Shown: piece after piece, positions 35,404-43,675 of the stretch
How positions within the stretch are numbered: the stretch's first letter is position 1
How the letters are laid out: each line of letters begins with the position of its first letter
Assembly: GCF_018987265.1 (NCBI RefSeq)
Contig: NZ_CP076853.1
Span: 3,038,001 to 3,102,000, forward strand
From: Rhizobium sp. WYJ-E13
GTDB taxonomy: Bacteria; Pseudomonadota; Alphaproteobacteria; Rhizobiales; Rhizobiaceae
Length of the DNA: 64,000 nt
Direction of reading: 5' to 3'
The notes under the pieces: model-generated
Told to the model about the DNA's origin: nothing
Databases searched by the model: none
What the model saw: only the letters and a program-made list of their open reading frames with translations
Translations under genes and position numbers: made by a program

Positions 35404-36141
35404 TTATTTTGCCGACACTGCACCGTCGGCATAGGCTTCCAGCGCCTTGCGGTTGAGGATACGGATCCTTCCCTGGGCTCCTTCGATCACCTTGCATTCA
35501 CGCAGGCGTCGCAAGCACTGGTTGACTTTTTCACGGGACGCCGGAAGCGTCGCCGCCAGATCGTTCTGGGAGATTACCAGCACGTCCCGGTTGGCCGGCG
35601 TGTCCCTTCCGTAGACCGAAGATAGCCGCAGAAGCATTCCCGCCAGCCGCGATTGCAGGCTCGATCCGGCGTTCGAAATGATACGGCGTTCCAGCTCGGA
35701 AACGCGCGCAAGCGTTCTCGAAAAGACCTTCTCCTGAAACTGCGGATCGGTTGCGTACCTTTCCCGTAACAGACGGCCCTCGAAGAAGTATAGCTCGCAA
35801 TCCGAACTGGCTCTATACTCCAGATTCAGCATTTGCTTGCGCAATACTTCAAGCTCGCCGATCAAACCTCCCCTCGGAATGATCTCGACGATGAACTCCC
35901 TGCCGTCCGGCAACATCGTGCTGGCACTGACCAGCCCGCGCTGCACGCGAGCGAACATGTCCACAAAGACTCCAGCGCCTGCAATAAGTTCGCCGCGACG
36001 GAAGTTGCGTACAGTCGCGCGGCAGAACGGGAAGTCGTCGTCACCCGAGATGCGATTGTTCAAAGACGTATCCGGAACAACGCTAATAGCCGCTTTGCCC
36101 ACTGCGACTCTATAATCTCTCGTTTGTGTAGCTCCGTCCAT
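35404..36141 (-). CDS. Crp/Fnr-family transcriptional regulator
   Basis: The 245-residue protein has a cyclic-nucleotide-like beta domain (RGLVSASTMLPDGREFIVEIIPRGGLIGELEVLRKQML) and a C-terminal HTH whose recognition helix (ASREKVNQCLRRL) keeps the Arg-Glu pair that reads the TGTGA half-site. No FNR iron-sulfur Cys cluster is seen. The second of two close ATGs (36141) is preferred because GGGGAG is 8 nt upstream. It is divergent from the ExoY-like gene, which has a CRP-like site. Confidence 0.87.
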   Translation of the reverse strand: MDGATQTRDYRVAVGKAAISVVPDTSLNNRISGDDDFPFCRATVRNFRRGELIAGAGVFVDMFARVQRGLVSASTMLPDGREFIVEIIPRGGLIGELEVLRKQMLNLEYRASSDCELYFFEGRLLRERYATDPQFQEKVFSRTLARVSELERRIISNAGSSLQSRLAGMLLRLSSVYGRDTPANRDVLVISQNDLAATLPASREKVNQCLRRLRECKVIEGAQGRIRILNRKALEAYADGAVSAK

Positions 36142-36510
36142 GCGCATAACTCCCCAACAAAAAACAGATTGGTCGTAGCTGATGCTGCGCTGCATCATTT
36201 ATATTGTCCTAACTTGAGAGTCAAATAACAATCGAAGATGACAAGAGCATCTCAAATAATAGCAACAATACCACTAGTTATATAGATTATATTTTTTCTA
36301 GTATCCGTCGAATTCAGGAGGAGTACTACGCCAAACTGCCCATTTTTGGGGCTATCAGGATTAAAATCGTTCAAAAAAATAGCTGCAACGCCCGGCTTCA
36401 CCTACTCAAGCCGTGCGCGCAAGACGTCATCTAAGTTAAATTTTCGAATAAATTAGGATGCAGAAGCCCCCCTGCCGCCGAATTCGTAGAGAATTCCGTA
36501 GCATTACTGT

Positions 36511-36533
36511 GTTAGCATAAAGAATTTGCTAAC
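36511..36533. promoter_or_regulatory. Inverted repeat GTTAGCA-N9-TGCTAAC
   Basis: Perfect 7-bp inverted arms with a 9-nt spacer, 78-100 bp before the ExoY-like start. It is a candidate operator; the cognate protein is unknown. Confidence 0.4.
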
Positions 36534-36536
36534 CAT

Positions 36537-36552
36537 TATGACCGCGGTCACA
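36537..36552. promoter_or_regulatory. CRP-like site TATGACCGCGGTCACA
   Basis: The site matches TGTGA-N6-TCACA in nine of ten positions. Its core, TGACCGCGGTCA, is a perfect 12-bp palindrome. It is 59 bp upstream of the ExoY-like start and faces the divergent Crp-like gene, whose recognition helix has the Arg-Glu contacts expected for this site. Confidence 0.55.
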
Positions 36553-36610
36553 GACAAGCACATTGCGCTGCACCAAACTTCATGAGGTTCTAAACTTTTG
36601 GAGTCGGTCG

Positions 36611-37324
36611 ATGACTTGGGAAGCACAGAGTATTGAAGTTCGTGAGCCCTGGCCGAATGTTGACCAGTCCGAGCCGAATAACGATCGTCGCATAGTATCG
36701 CGGCCTCACGTGGTCGGCAGGGCATCCAAGCGGGCGGTTGATATCGTGATGGCAACCACCGCTCTGGTTCTGCTGTTGCCTCTGATGCTGATCGTGGCAC
36801 TCATCGTAAAGTTGAGCGACAAGGGCCCGGTCTTCTATTCGCATACGCGCATTGGATATGGAGGCGCCGCCTTCGGCTGTCTCAAGTTCCGCACCATGAA
36901 GACCGATGCCGCCGCTCAGCTCGCCGAGTTGCTGCGCGCCAATCCCTCAGCGCGAACCGAGTGGGAAACAACGCGGAAGCTGAAGAACGACCCGCGCATC
37001 ACCGCTGTCGGCGATATCCTGAGGAAGTCCAGCATCGATGAGCTCCCGCAGCTCATCAATATCCTGCGCGGCGAAATGAGCGTCGTGGGGCCGCGGCCGG
37101 TGACGGCCGAAGAACTCGCGCGTTACGGCGAACATGTCACGAGCTACATGGCCGCGAGGCCAGGCCTGACCGGACAGTGGCAGACCAGCGGCCGGAACGA
37201 TGTCAGCTACGAATATCGAGTAGCGCTCGATGTCGAGTATGTCCGCGACTGGTCGCTCACACGCGATTTCATCATCATCGCGAAGACCGTTCCCGCCCTG
37301 TTCTCGCAGCGCGGCTGCTACTAA
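36611..37324 (+). CDS. Undecaprenyl-phosphate sugar phosphotransferase (ExoY-like)
   Basis: Initiates EPS repeat synthesis by loading the first sugar phosphate on the lipid carrier. The 237-residue protein has one membrane helix (IVMATTALVLLLPLMLIVALIVKLSD) followed by the bacterial sugar transferase domain: GYGGAAFGCLKFRTMKTDA, DELPQLINILRGEMSVVGPRP and ARPGLTGQWQTSGRN. ATG at 36611 has TTGGAG upstream. It heads the plus-strand EPS genes. Confidence 0.92.
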   Translation: MTWEAQSIEVREPWPNVDQSEPNNDRRIVSRPHVVGRASKRAVDIVMATTALVLLLPLMLIVALIVKLSDKGPVFYSHTRIGYGGAAFGCLKFRTMKTDAAAQLAELLRANPSARTEWETTRKLKNDPRITAVGDILRKSSIDELPQLINILRGEMSVVGPRPVTAEELARYGEHVTSYMAARPGLTGQWQTSGRNDVSYEYRVALDVEYVRDWSLTRDFIIIAKTVPALFSQRGCY

Positions 37325-37411
37325 TCCAAGAACGACGTATGGCCCGCCTCGGCCATACGCACCTGCTTGATATCTACGAAGAAGACCCTCTCGCCCTTGG
37401 ATCAGGACACT

Positions 37412-39163
37412 ATGAACTCAAATCACGTCTTCAGCAGCGTCTCCCCGATATCTTTGCCGGCCACCGCCAGCGGTAGTTCGTCGCTGACGCTGCGGGACAT
37501 GTCCTTTTTCGTCAGGATGCGCTGGCCTTGGATCGTGTTTACCACCCTGGTCTTCCTCGCGCTCGCCGCTGCCTATCTCTTCATTGCCAAGCCGACTTAT
37601 GTGGCCAGTACCCAACTCATGGTCTTCCCGCAGGTGAACGGCTCGGATGCTCAAAGGGCGTTCGCCGAAGACGCCTTCATCGATGCCCAGCTCGAAATAG
37701 CAAAGTCCAGCGACGTCCTTGGCGGCGCCGCCAGCGCGCTGAATCTCGCCAACGATGCGGCCTTCTCCGATCAGGCCCTTTCCCTGCAAGACAAGGTCAA
37801 GGATTGGCTGACGGGCAACCCGGCGGCTACCGCACAGTCCGAAACGGCACCTGGGGACGCGGCCTTGGGCGATGCCCAGCCCGCCGCAGCGAACCGGGAA
37901 GCGCCGCGGACCGACCGGGCGATCGCGCGGCTGCGCAATATTGTCGCAATGCGCCGCATCGGCCAGTCGACGATCCTCGAAATATCTGCCTCCGCCTCCA
38001 ACCCGCAGAAAGCGGTCGAGATCGCCGATGCGGTTGCCCAGCAGTATATCCGCAAGAATGTCCAGATGAAGGCTGCTGCGGCCCAGCAGTACAGCGAATG
38101 GCTGGAACAGTTCGTCAATGAGCAACAGCGCGGGCTTGCCGAGGCCGCGAGTGCGCTTGCCACCTTCAAGGCAAATCCGCGCGACCAGTTCAAGCTTGCC
38201 GAACTGCAGAGCGCGACCGACGCCCGCCGCACCCTCTTCGAAAACACCCTTACGCAATACACCGAGGCCAAGCAGCGCATTTCCTATCCGGTTTCCGACG
38301 CCACCATCGTTTCGCAGGCAACCTCACCGCTCTCCAAGGCGCGGCCGAACAATTCGCTGATCCTCGCCTTCGCGCTGGTCGTTGGCGCTGGTTCCGGCCT
38401 CGGCCTTGCCATGATCCGCCACGTCAGCGACAGGCGCATCATGCGCACACAGCAACTCTCACAGGCGGCTGGCCTGTCCTTCGTCACACCTCTGGGACGC
38501 GCAAAGAGGACCAGCCGCGCCGCGGCGCTGCCTGCTGCCGACGACAGCGGCACCGTCGCCTATCCGCTGATCCCCGGAATGGCAGCACTTGGTGCGACTG
38601 TCACCGGCTTCCGCCGCAGACGGCGCGTGGTGATAGGCATCGTTGCCGTCAACCCGGGCGGCGGGGCATCCACCATCGCCTGCGAGCTCGCCGTGCTCTC
38701 GGCGATATCAGGCGCGCGTACCCTGCTGATTGATGCTGCGGCGACAAAACCCTCGCTCAGCAGATCCATTGCGCCGAACAGTTCAGCCGGCCTGATCGAC
38801 GTGCTCGACAATATCGAGGCGATCCGCACCGCCACCCTCTCGCTGACGCCGACGCTGAAGTTCCTGCCGCTTGGCAGGGTCCGCGCCGTGACACCCGCCA
38901 TCCGCCTGAGTTCGCGCCGCACCCAGCTCAACTTCAACGATCTGAAGAAGGAATTCGACGCCATATTCGTCGATATTTCCGCCTTCACCTCGTCGCCGGA
39001 CGCCAATGCGCTCGCTCCGGAGCTGGACGGTGTTCTCGTCGTAACCTCCTACGGCCGCACTTCGATTGACGAGACCGTTCGCGTTATCGACAGCATGCGC
39101 AATGTCGGCGCAGAAATCCTCGGCGCGATCATCAACAACACACCGTCGAGTGTTCAGGCATGA
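37412..39163 (+). CDS. ExoP/Wzc-like polysaccharide co-polymerase with degenerate ATP site
   Basis: The 583-residue inner-membrane protein has TM1 (about 39-59), a long periplasmic Wzz-type region with coiled-coil stretches, and a second TM (SLILAFALVVGAGSGLGLAMI). Its C-terminal domain resembles a bacterial tyrosine kinase. Walker A there is PGGGAST (no Lys), the A' motif is LLIDAAATKP and the B motif IFVDISAF lacks the Pro pair. No C-terminal Tyr cluster is present. It therefore probably does not bind or hydrolyse ATP normally and may act only as a chain-length or polymerase partner. ATG at 37412 is preferred over an upstream TTG. It overlaps the next gene by 4 nt. Confidence 0.88.
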   Translation: MNSNHVFSSVSPISLPATASGSSSLTLRDMSFFVRMRWPWIVFTTLVFLALAAAYLFIAKPTYVASTQLMVFPQVNGSDAQRAFAEDAFIDAQLEIAKSSDVLGGAASALNLANDAAFSDQALSLQDKVKDWLTGNPAATAQSETAPGDAALGDAQPAAANREAPRTDRAIARLRNIVAMRRIGQSTILEISASASNPQKAVEIADAVAQQYIRKNVQMKAAAAQQYSEWLEQFVNEQQRGLAEAASALATFKANPRDQFKLAELQSATDARRTLFENTLTQYTEAKQRISYPVSDATIVSQATSPLSKARPNNSLILAFALVVGAGSGLGLAMIRHVSDRRIMRTQQLSQAAGLSFVTPLGRAKRTSRAAALPAADDSGTVAYPLIPGMAALGATVTGFRRRRRVVIGIVAVNPGGGASTIACELAVLSAISGARTLLIDAAATKPSLSRSIAPNSSAGLIDVLDNIEAIRTATLSLTPTLKFLPLGRVRAVTPAIRLSSRRTQLNFNDLKKEFDAIFVDISAFTSSPDANALAPELDGVLVVTSYGRTSIDETVRVIDSMRNVGAEILGAIINNTPSSVQA

Positions 39164-40110
39164 CGGCTCCGATCTCACAGGCACCGAAGCTGAAGGTCGC
39201 CGTCGGCATTGCCTCCGCGGGCCGGCCGGCGACGCTTCTGGAGACGGTAACCTATATCGGCAACCTTGAGCCTCAGCCGGAGCGTATCATCGTCTGCGTC
39301 CCCAACCTGGATGATGCTGCCGGGCTCGCCGACCGCAAAAACGTGGAATTGATGGTCGGCCCTCGCGGACTGACCTGCCAGCGCAATCGGATCATTGAGG
39401 CTGCAGGCGCGGACATGGATGTGCTGATCTTCCTCGACGACGATTTCATTCCCGCGCCCGGCTTCATTCCACGCATGACAGCCGTTTTCGCCGACAATCC
39501 GGACGTGGTCATCGCGACCGGCGACGTTCTTGCCGACGGCATTCTCGGCGAGGGACTGACCCAATCCGAAGCCATAGATGTCATCAAGAACGCAGGCGAA
39601 AGAGGCGAGCAGGTGACCGAAGTCTACAACGCCTACGGATGCAACATGGCGGTTCGACTGGCGCCAATCGTCGGCCACGGGCTCGCCTTCGATGAAGAAC
39701 TGCCGCTTTACGGCTGGCTGGAAGACGTCGATTTCAGCCGGTCCATCGCCCGCTACGGACGGTCGGTACGTATTTCGGGCGCCTGCGGCGTGCATCTCGG
39801 CGTCAAGTCCGGGCGCCAGCCCGGCAAGAGGCTGGGCTATTCGCAAGTCGCAAATCCCGCGCATCTGATGCGCAAGGGCACCATGTCCTGGACCCGCGCC
39901 CTGGCGCAGATCGGCCGCAATATCTTGGCGAACACCCGTGGCGCCCTGCTTAATGATAGCGCAGTCGACCGTCGTGGCCGGCTGAACGGGAATTTCCTGG
40001 CTTTGTCCGATCTTCTGATGGGACGTGCGTCTCCCATGCGCATCCTCGAACTCAGCCAGTCCTCAAATCGCGAGATGTCTTCGCCATCCATCGCGGCAAA
40101 ACGGAGGTAG
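39160..40110 (+). CDS. Glycosyltransferase family 2
   Basis: A 316-residue GT-A enzyme with a nucleotide-binding start (VAVGIASAGRPATLLETV), a DDD metal motif (VLIFLDDDFIPAPGFI) and LYGWLEDVDFSRSIARYG near the C-terminal part. Likely adds a sugar of the EPS repeat. It overlaps the upstream gene (ATGA) and is followed by the ExoF-like gene. Confidence 0.88.
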   Translation: MTAPISQAPKLKVAVGIASAGRPATLLETVTYIGNLEPQPERIIVCVPNLDDAAGLADRKNVELMVGPRGLTCQRNRIIEAAGADMDVLIFLDDDFIPAPGFIPRMTAVFADNPDVVIATGDVLADGILGEGLTQSEAIDVIKNAGERGEQVTEVYNAYGCNMAVRLAPIVGHGLAFDEELPLYGWLEDVDFSRSIARYGRSVRISGACGVHLGVKSGRQPGKRLGYSQVANPAHLMRKGTMSWTRALAQIGRNILANTRGALLNDSAVDRRGRLNGNFLALSDLLMGRASPMRILELSQSSNREMSSPSIAAKRR

Positions 40111-40114
40111 CCCA

Positions 40115-41473
40115 ATGTCTTTCCTTGATCGTCTTCCGTTCGTTGGCCTTGCCGCCGTCTTTACCTGCGCGATGGGATGGAATGCTGCTCATGCCGACAG
40201 CTACACGCTCGTCCCCGAGGACAAGATAAAGCTGCGGGTCGTGGAATGGCGTTCCACCGATTCCAAATATGCGAGTTGGGAAGCGCTCGATGGAACCTAT
40301 AGTGTCGATGACGCAGGCAATCTTTCGATCCCGATCGCCGGCCAGATCAGGGCCTCCGGTCAGACGACCGAGCAACTGTCGGATGCCATTTCAGACGCGT
40401 TGGCCGCAAAAGCCGATCTTCCGGTAAGGCCTTTTATCGCCGTCGAAATTGACCAGCACGCGCCGATCTTCGTCAATGGCAGTATCGAGCGGCCGGGACG
40501 CTATCCCTTCGAGGCCAATATGACCGTCATCAAAGCCGTCAGCATCGCGGGCGGCTACATGCGGGCGCGTGACGACAGCAGCTACTACGACCGAGACCGC
40601 ATTCAGGCGGCCGGTGACTATCGCACAGCCGTCCTGAACCGGCGCGATCTCTTGATGCGTGCAGCACGCCTGCGTGCCGAGATCGCCGGTCAGTCCGATT
40701 TCGGCACGCCTGCGGAGATCGCCGGCATACCCGATATCGACAAGCTCAAGGCAGAGGAACTGAACCTGATGCGCCTGCGGGCTGTCGAGACCAACAGCAA
40801 AGTCGAGGCGGCTGATGATCTGAGCCGTCTTTACACACAGGAAATCCAGTCTCTCGAAGCCAAGATCGTTTCCCAGAAGCGGCAGATCGAACTCGCACAG
40901 CAGGAGTTGAACAACGTCAACAGCCTCGTCAGCAAGGGCCTGACCAGCAATACCCGCCAATTTTCCGTCGATCGGAACTTGGCAGAAACCCAGAGCGAAC
41001 TGCTGGATCTGGAGATCGCGCTTACTAAATCGCGTCAGGGTCTGAATGAGAGCCAGCGCGAAAAGGCCGACATCATCAACAAGCGCAATGCCGAAAACCA
41101 GCAGGAGCTGAATACGATCAACCTCGCGATCAACAAGGCGGGGATCGACATGCAGGTGGCGCAGCTTCTCGGCGATCAGGCTGGATACAGCGCCGAACTC
41201 GCCCGCATGGGTGCGGAATCGACGCTCCTCGGCACGACCAAAAAGAACTTCAAGATCGTTCGCCGCAACGAGGACGGTAGCTACAGCAACATCGTCGCAG
41301 ATGAAAACACGGCCCTGTTGCCGCACGACATCATCGAGATCGGCGTTGAGGCCGCTGCCGATGCCTCATCTGCTGCATCACAGCCCCAGCAGCCGGCCGC
41401 CGCCCTCATTCCTAATGTAGCCCGAACCGATGCGCCCCGTCCGAACTGGGTATCGCAGACGGGATCGAACTAG
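40115..41473 (+). CDS. Polysaccharide export protein (ExoF/Wza-related)
   Basis: The 452-residue exported protein has a signal peptide (FVGLAAVFTCAMGWNAAHA), the polysaccharide export domain (YTLVPEDKIKLRVVEW, then SIPIAGQIRASGQT) and an SLBB-like part (FVNGSIERPGRYPFEANMTVIKAVSIAGG). A long helical coiled-coil region (about residues 235-355) sets it apart from Wza and matches ExoF-like proteins. No lipobox is seen. GGAGG precedes ATG 40115. Confidence 0.9.
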   Translation: MSFLDRLPFVGLAAVFTCAMGWNAAHADSYTLVPEDKIKLRVVEWRSTDSKYASWEALDGTYSVDDAGNLSIPIAGQIRASGQTTEQLSDAISDALAAKADLPVRPFIAVEIDQHAPIFVNGSIERPGRYPFEANMTVIKAVSIAGGYMRARDDSSYYDRDRIQAAGDYRTAVLNRRDLLMRAARLRAEIAGQSDFGTPAEIAGIPDIDKLKAEELNLMRLRAVETNSKVEAADDLSRLYTQEIQSLEAKIVSQKRQIELAQQELNNVNSLVSKGLTSNTRQFSVDRNLAETQSELLDLEIALTKSRQGLNESQREKADIINKRNAENQQELNTINLAINKAGIDMQVAQLLGDQAGYSAELARMGAESTLLGTTKKNFKIVRRNEDGSYSNIVADENTALLPHDIIEIGVEAAADASSAASQPQQPAAALIPNVARTDAPRPNWVSQTGSN

Positions 41474-41490
41474 GAGACCACGATAGGAAT

Positions 41491-41610
41491 ATGCCTGTTA
41501 GCGTTGGAGTTGAGTTCATGTCCGCATTTGCCGTCTTGTTGTACCGCACGCAGGACCTGCGCAGCATAGCGGCAGGGTATCTTCGATCTGCGTTGGAGGT
41601 TGCGGCATGA
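41491..41610 (+). CDS. Small 39-residue ORF coupled to the polymerase gene
   Basis: ATG at 41491 (AGGA upstream) opens a 39-codon frame that ends TGA at 41608-41610, overlapping the polymerase ATG by ATGA. The sequence contains a short hydrophobic stretch (FMSAFAVLLY). The ATGA overlap, shared with several real gene pairs here, argues for translation. No family is recognised. Confidence 0.4.
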   Translation: MPVSVGVEFMSAFAVLLYRTQDLRSIAAGYLRSALEVAA

Positions 41611-43058
41611 CAATTGAACCGATCGGCTTCCTCGTCCTCCTGCTCGGCCTGGCGCTCGTCTATTATGGATCCCGCTTCGCGATCACGGCGCTCTGCATCT
41701 CCACGCTGCTGGGCGCAGCCGCAGCCTTCCAGCTTCCGGCGCTCGGCGGCAGTAGCATTCAGCCGAGCCATCTCCTGCTGCTCTTCGTCACGATCGGTGT
41801 GCTGCTGCGTCCGCGCCAGAAACAGGCGGCGCTGACGAGCCTGGCCTATCCCGGTCCCGGCTTCTGGTTTGCCGCCTATGTTCTGTTTTCTGCTGTATCG
41901 GCCTTCTTCCTGCCACGCATTTTTGCCGGCGCGACGCTGGTCTATTCATCCGCACGCAGCAGTTCCGGCTTGATGTCGGTCATGGCATCGCCGCTGGCGC
42001 CGGGTTCATCCAACATCACGCAGTCCGTATACCTGCTCGGCGACCTCGTCTGCTTCGCCATCGTCTGCGGTCTTGCACGGCTTGGACATGGACGCTTCAT
42101 TGCCCGCCAGCTCATCGTCACCGCACTCGTCTGCCTGGGTTTCGCTCTGTTCGATATTGCGACCTTCACGATAGGCCAACCCGACCTGCTCGATTTCATG
42201 CGCAACGCCAACTACACGATGCATACAGCCGAAGTCATTGGCGGCTTCAAGCGCATCGTCGGCTCCTTCCCGGAGGCAAGCGCCTATGGCGCGGCGGCTC
42301 TGGTATTTTTCAGCTTCACGCTCATCCTCTGGCTTGAGCGTTTCCCGAGCCGCTTCACCGGCTTTGCAACGGTATCGATCGGCCTGACCCTCATCCTCTG
42401 CACCTCGACGACGGCCTATGTCGCCGGCCTCTTCATGATCGGCGTTGCGATCCTCTTCAGCCTCAAACGGCTTCTGAGCGGTAAGGCAACCCGTCCTTAT
42501 GCGACCTTCCTTTTGATCACTCTGCTGATGGTGCCCTGCGTAATCATGGCTGTAGCCCTGATCCCGAGCGCCTGGAACGCCGTCGGCGATTTGGCGAACA
42601 TCACACTAGCCAACAAGCTCGAATCGCAATCCGGCGAGGAGCGAACCGCTTGGAACACGCTGGCGCTCATCTCTTTCGTGGAGACGGCAACCTTCGGGGC
42701 GGGCCTCGGCACTGTTCGTACATCGAGCTTCGCCGCCGCACTTCTGTCGAACGTCGGCCTCACCGGCACAGTTCTCTTCGTGCTCTTCCTTTACAGCCTT
42801 CTGACGGCTGCTGCCCGCAGCAAACTGGCGAACCGTGAAAACCGGGCAATTGGAATGGCCGCCGTTTTCGCCTCCGTCGCGCAGATTGCTTCCGCGACGA
42901 TTTCCGGAAGCAGCACCGACCTCGGCCTGCTTTTCAGCATCACCGCCGGGCTCGCAAGCGGTTGCCTGACCGCCCCTTATGCGCAACCGAACCGCATGAC
43001 CCGTCTGCAGAGGACACCGGCATCTCTGATGAGTACGCCGGTATTTTCATCGCGATGA
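41607..43058 (+). CDS. EPS polymerase / O-antigen ligase-like membrane protein
   Basis: A 483-residue inner-membrane protein with about 10-12 helices and a large periplasmic loop, in the Wzy/ExoQ/WaaL-like group. Family motifs are weak, but the topology and the position between the ExoF-like gene and glycosyltransferase genes support polymerisation of the EPS repeat. GGAGG is upstream of the ATG. Confidence 0.82.
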   Translation: MTIEPIGFLVLLLGLALVYYGSRFAITALCISTLLGAAAAFQLPALGGSSIQPSHLLLLFVTIGVLLRPRQKQAALTSLAYPGPGFWFAAYVLFSAVSAFFLPRIFAGATLVYSSARSSSGLMSVMASPLAPGSSNITQSVYLLGDLVCFAIVCGLARLGHGRFIARQLIVTALVCLGFALFDIATFTIGQPDLLDFMRNANYTMHTAEVIGGFKRIVGSFPEASAYGAAALVFFSFTLILWLERFPSRFTGFATVSIGLTLILCTSTTAYVAGLFMIGVAILFSLKRLLSGKATRPYATFLLITLLMVPCVIMAVALIPSAWNAVGDLANITLANKLESQSGEERTAWNTLALISFVETATFGAGLGTVRTSSFAAALLSNVGLTGTVLFVLFLYSLLTAAARSKLANRENRAIGMAAVFASVAQIASATISGSSTDLGLLFSITAGLASGCLTAPYAQPNRMTRLQRTPASLMSTPVFSSR

Positions 43059-43087
43059 GGTATGGGGCAGAAAAGATGTCGGCGATC

Positions 43088-43384
43088 TCAGCTTTGCTGC
43101 TGCTTGCTCGGCACAGGGGCCGGATCGGCGATCGCACTATCCTTGGCCGGCCTGCGGCTGCGGCGCCAGAGCCCGACCACGAAGACGCCCGTCACGTAAC
43201 AGACCTGCATCAGCACGAGGATGCCGAGACCGTAAAGCGCGGCTCCAAGCAGCGACGAGTTTTGATAAGCTACGATGCCGAAACCGAGAGCCACGACGAT
43301 CGCAAAAATAGCGAAGGCCCAGGCGCGAATGGCCGCTCCGGCTGCGAGCGAAATCAGTATCACAATGATCGTGCCGTTCAGCAT
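43088..43384 (-). CDS. Small membrane protein (hypothetical)
   Basis: A 98-residue protein with three hydrophobic helices (IIVILISLAAGAAIRAWAFAIFAIVVALGFGIV and LYGLGILVLMQVCYVTGVFVVG parts) and a basic, Pro-rich C-terminus. It is convergent with the polymerase gene and opposite in strand to the EPS genes. No function can be given. Confidence 0.65.
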   Translation of the reverse strand: MLNGTIIVILISLAAGAAIRAWAFAIFAIVVALGFGIVAYQNSSLLGAALYGLGILVLMQVCYVTGVFVVGLWRRSRRPAKDSAIADPAPVPSKQQQS

Positions 43385-43489
43385 TGCGATGCCTTATCCC
43401 TTTCTATCGTCCCACATGCGCCCCATGCCGATCTTCACATTACAGGGTTAAATCCACAACACCCGGCTTTTGGTAGTGGAGCGATAGCA

Positions 43490-43675
43490 ATGGTTAATTT
43501 TCTCACAATCCGCCGCGATCAAAACGCCGACGAGGCACGATCGACTCCCGATCGGATCAGAAATTACCCGCTTGCAACAAGTACAGGACAGCACCTCGAC
43601 AAAGAGAAATTTTTACAGACTCGATCAAAGACAGTTGCCGACGAAGAACGACGAGAAGGATTGTACCATGAGTAA
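43490..43675 (+). CDS. Possible small polar protein before the GT8-like gene
   Basis: ATG 43490 has GGAG about 8 nt upstream and opens a 61-codon frame that ends inside the next gene (8-nt overlap). The product is hydrophilic and unlike known families. It may be a real small gene or chance coding in the leader region. Confidence 0.3.
   Translation: MVNFLTIRRDQNADEARSTPDRIRNYPLATSTGQHLDKEKFLQTRSKTVADEERREGLYHE

Larger units (their letters stand above)
36142..36610. promoter_or_regulatory. AT-rich divergent regulatory region before the EPS genes
   Basis: Nearly 470 bp without a gene separate the Crp-like gene (minus) and the ExoY-like gene (plus). The middle (36230-36310) is clearly AT-rich compared with the rest of the window and includes ACTAGTTATATAG and TTTTTTCTAGT. 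It holds two palindromic sites listed separately and presumably promoters for both directions. No coding sequence is apparent. Confidence 0.55.

Noticed and set aside
36539..36550. TGACCGCGGTCA as a chance restriction-type palindrome
   Set aside because: It extends into a CRP-like half-site pattern and lies at a regulator-facing promoter, so it was kept as a regulatory call.
37367..37411. TTG start giving 15 extra residues on the ExoP-like protein
   Set aside because: ATG at 37412 with AGGA upstream is more plausible and no ribosome-binding site serves the TTG.
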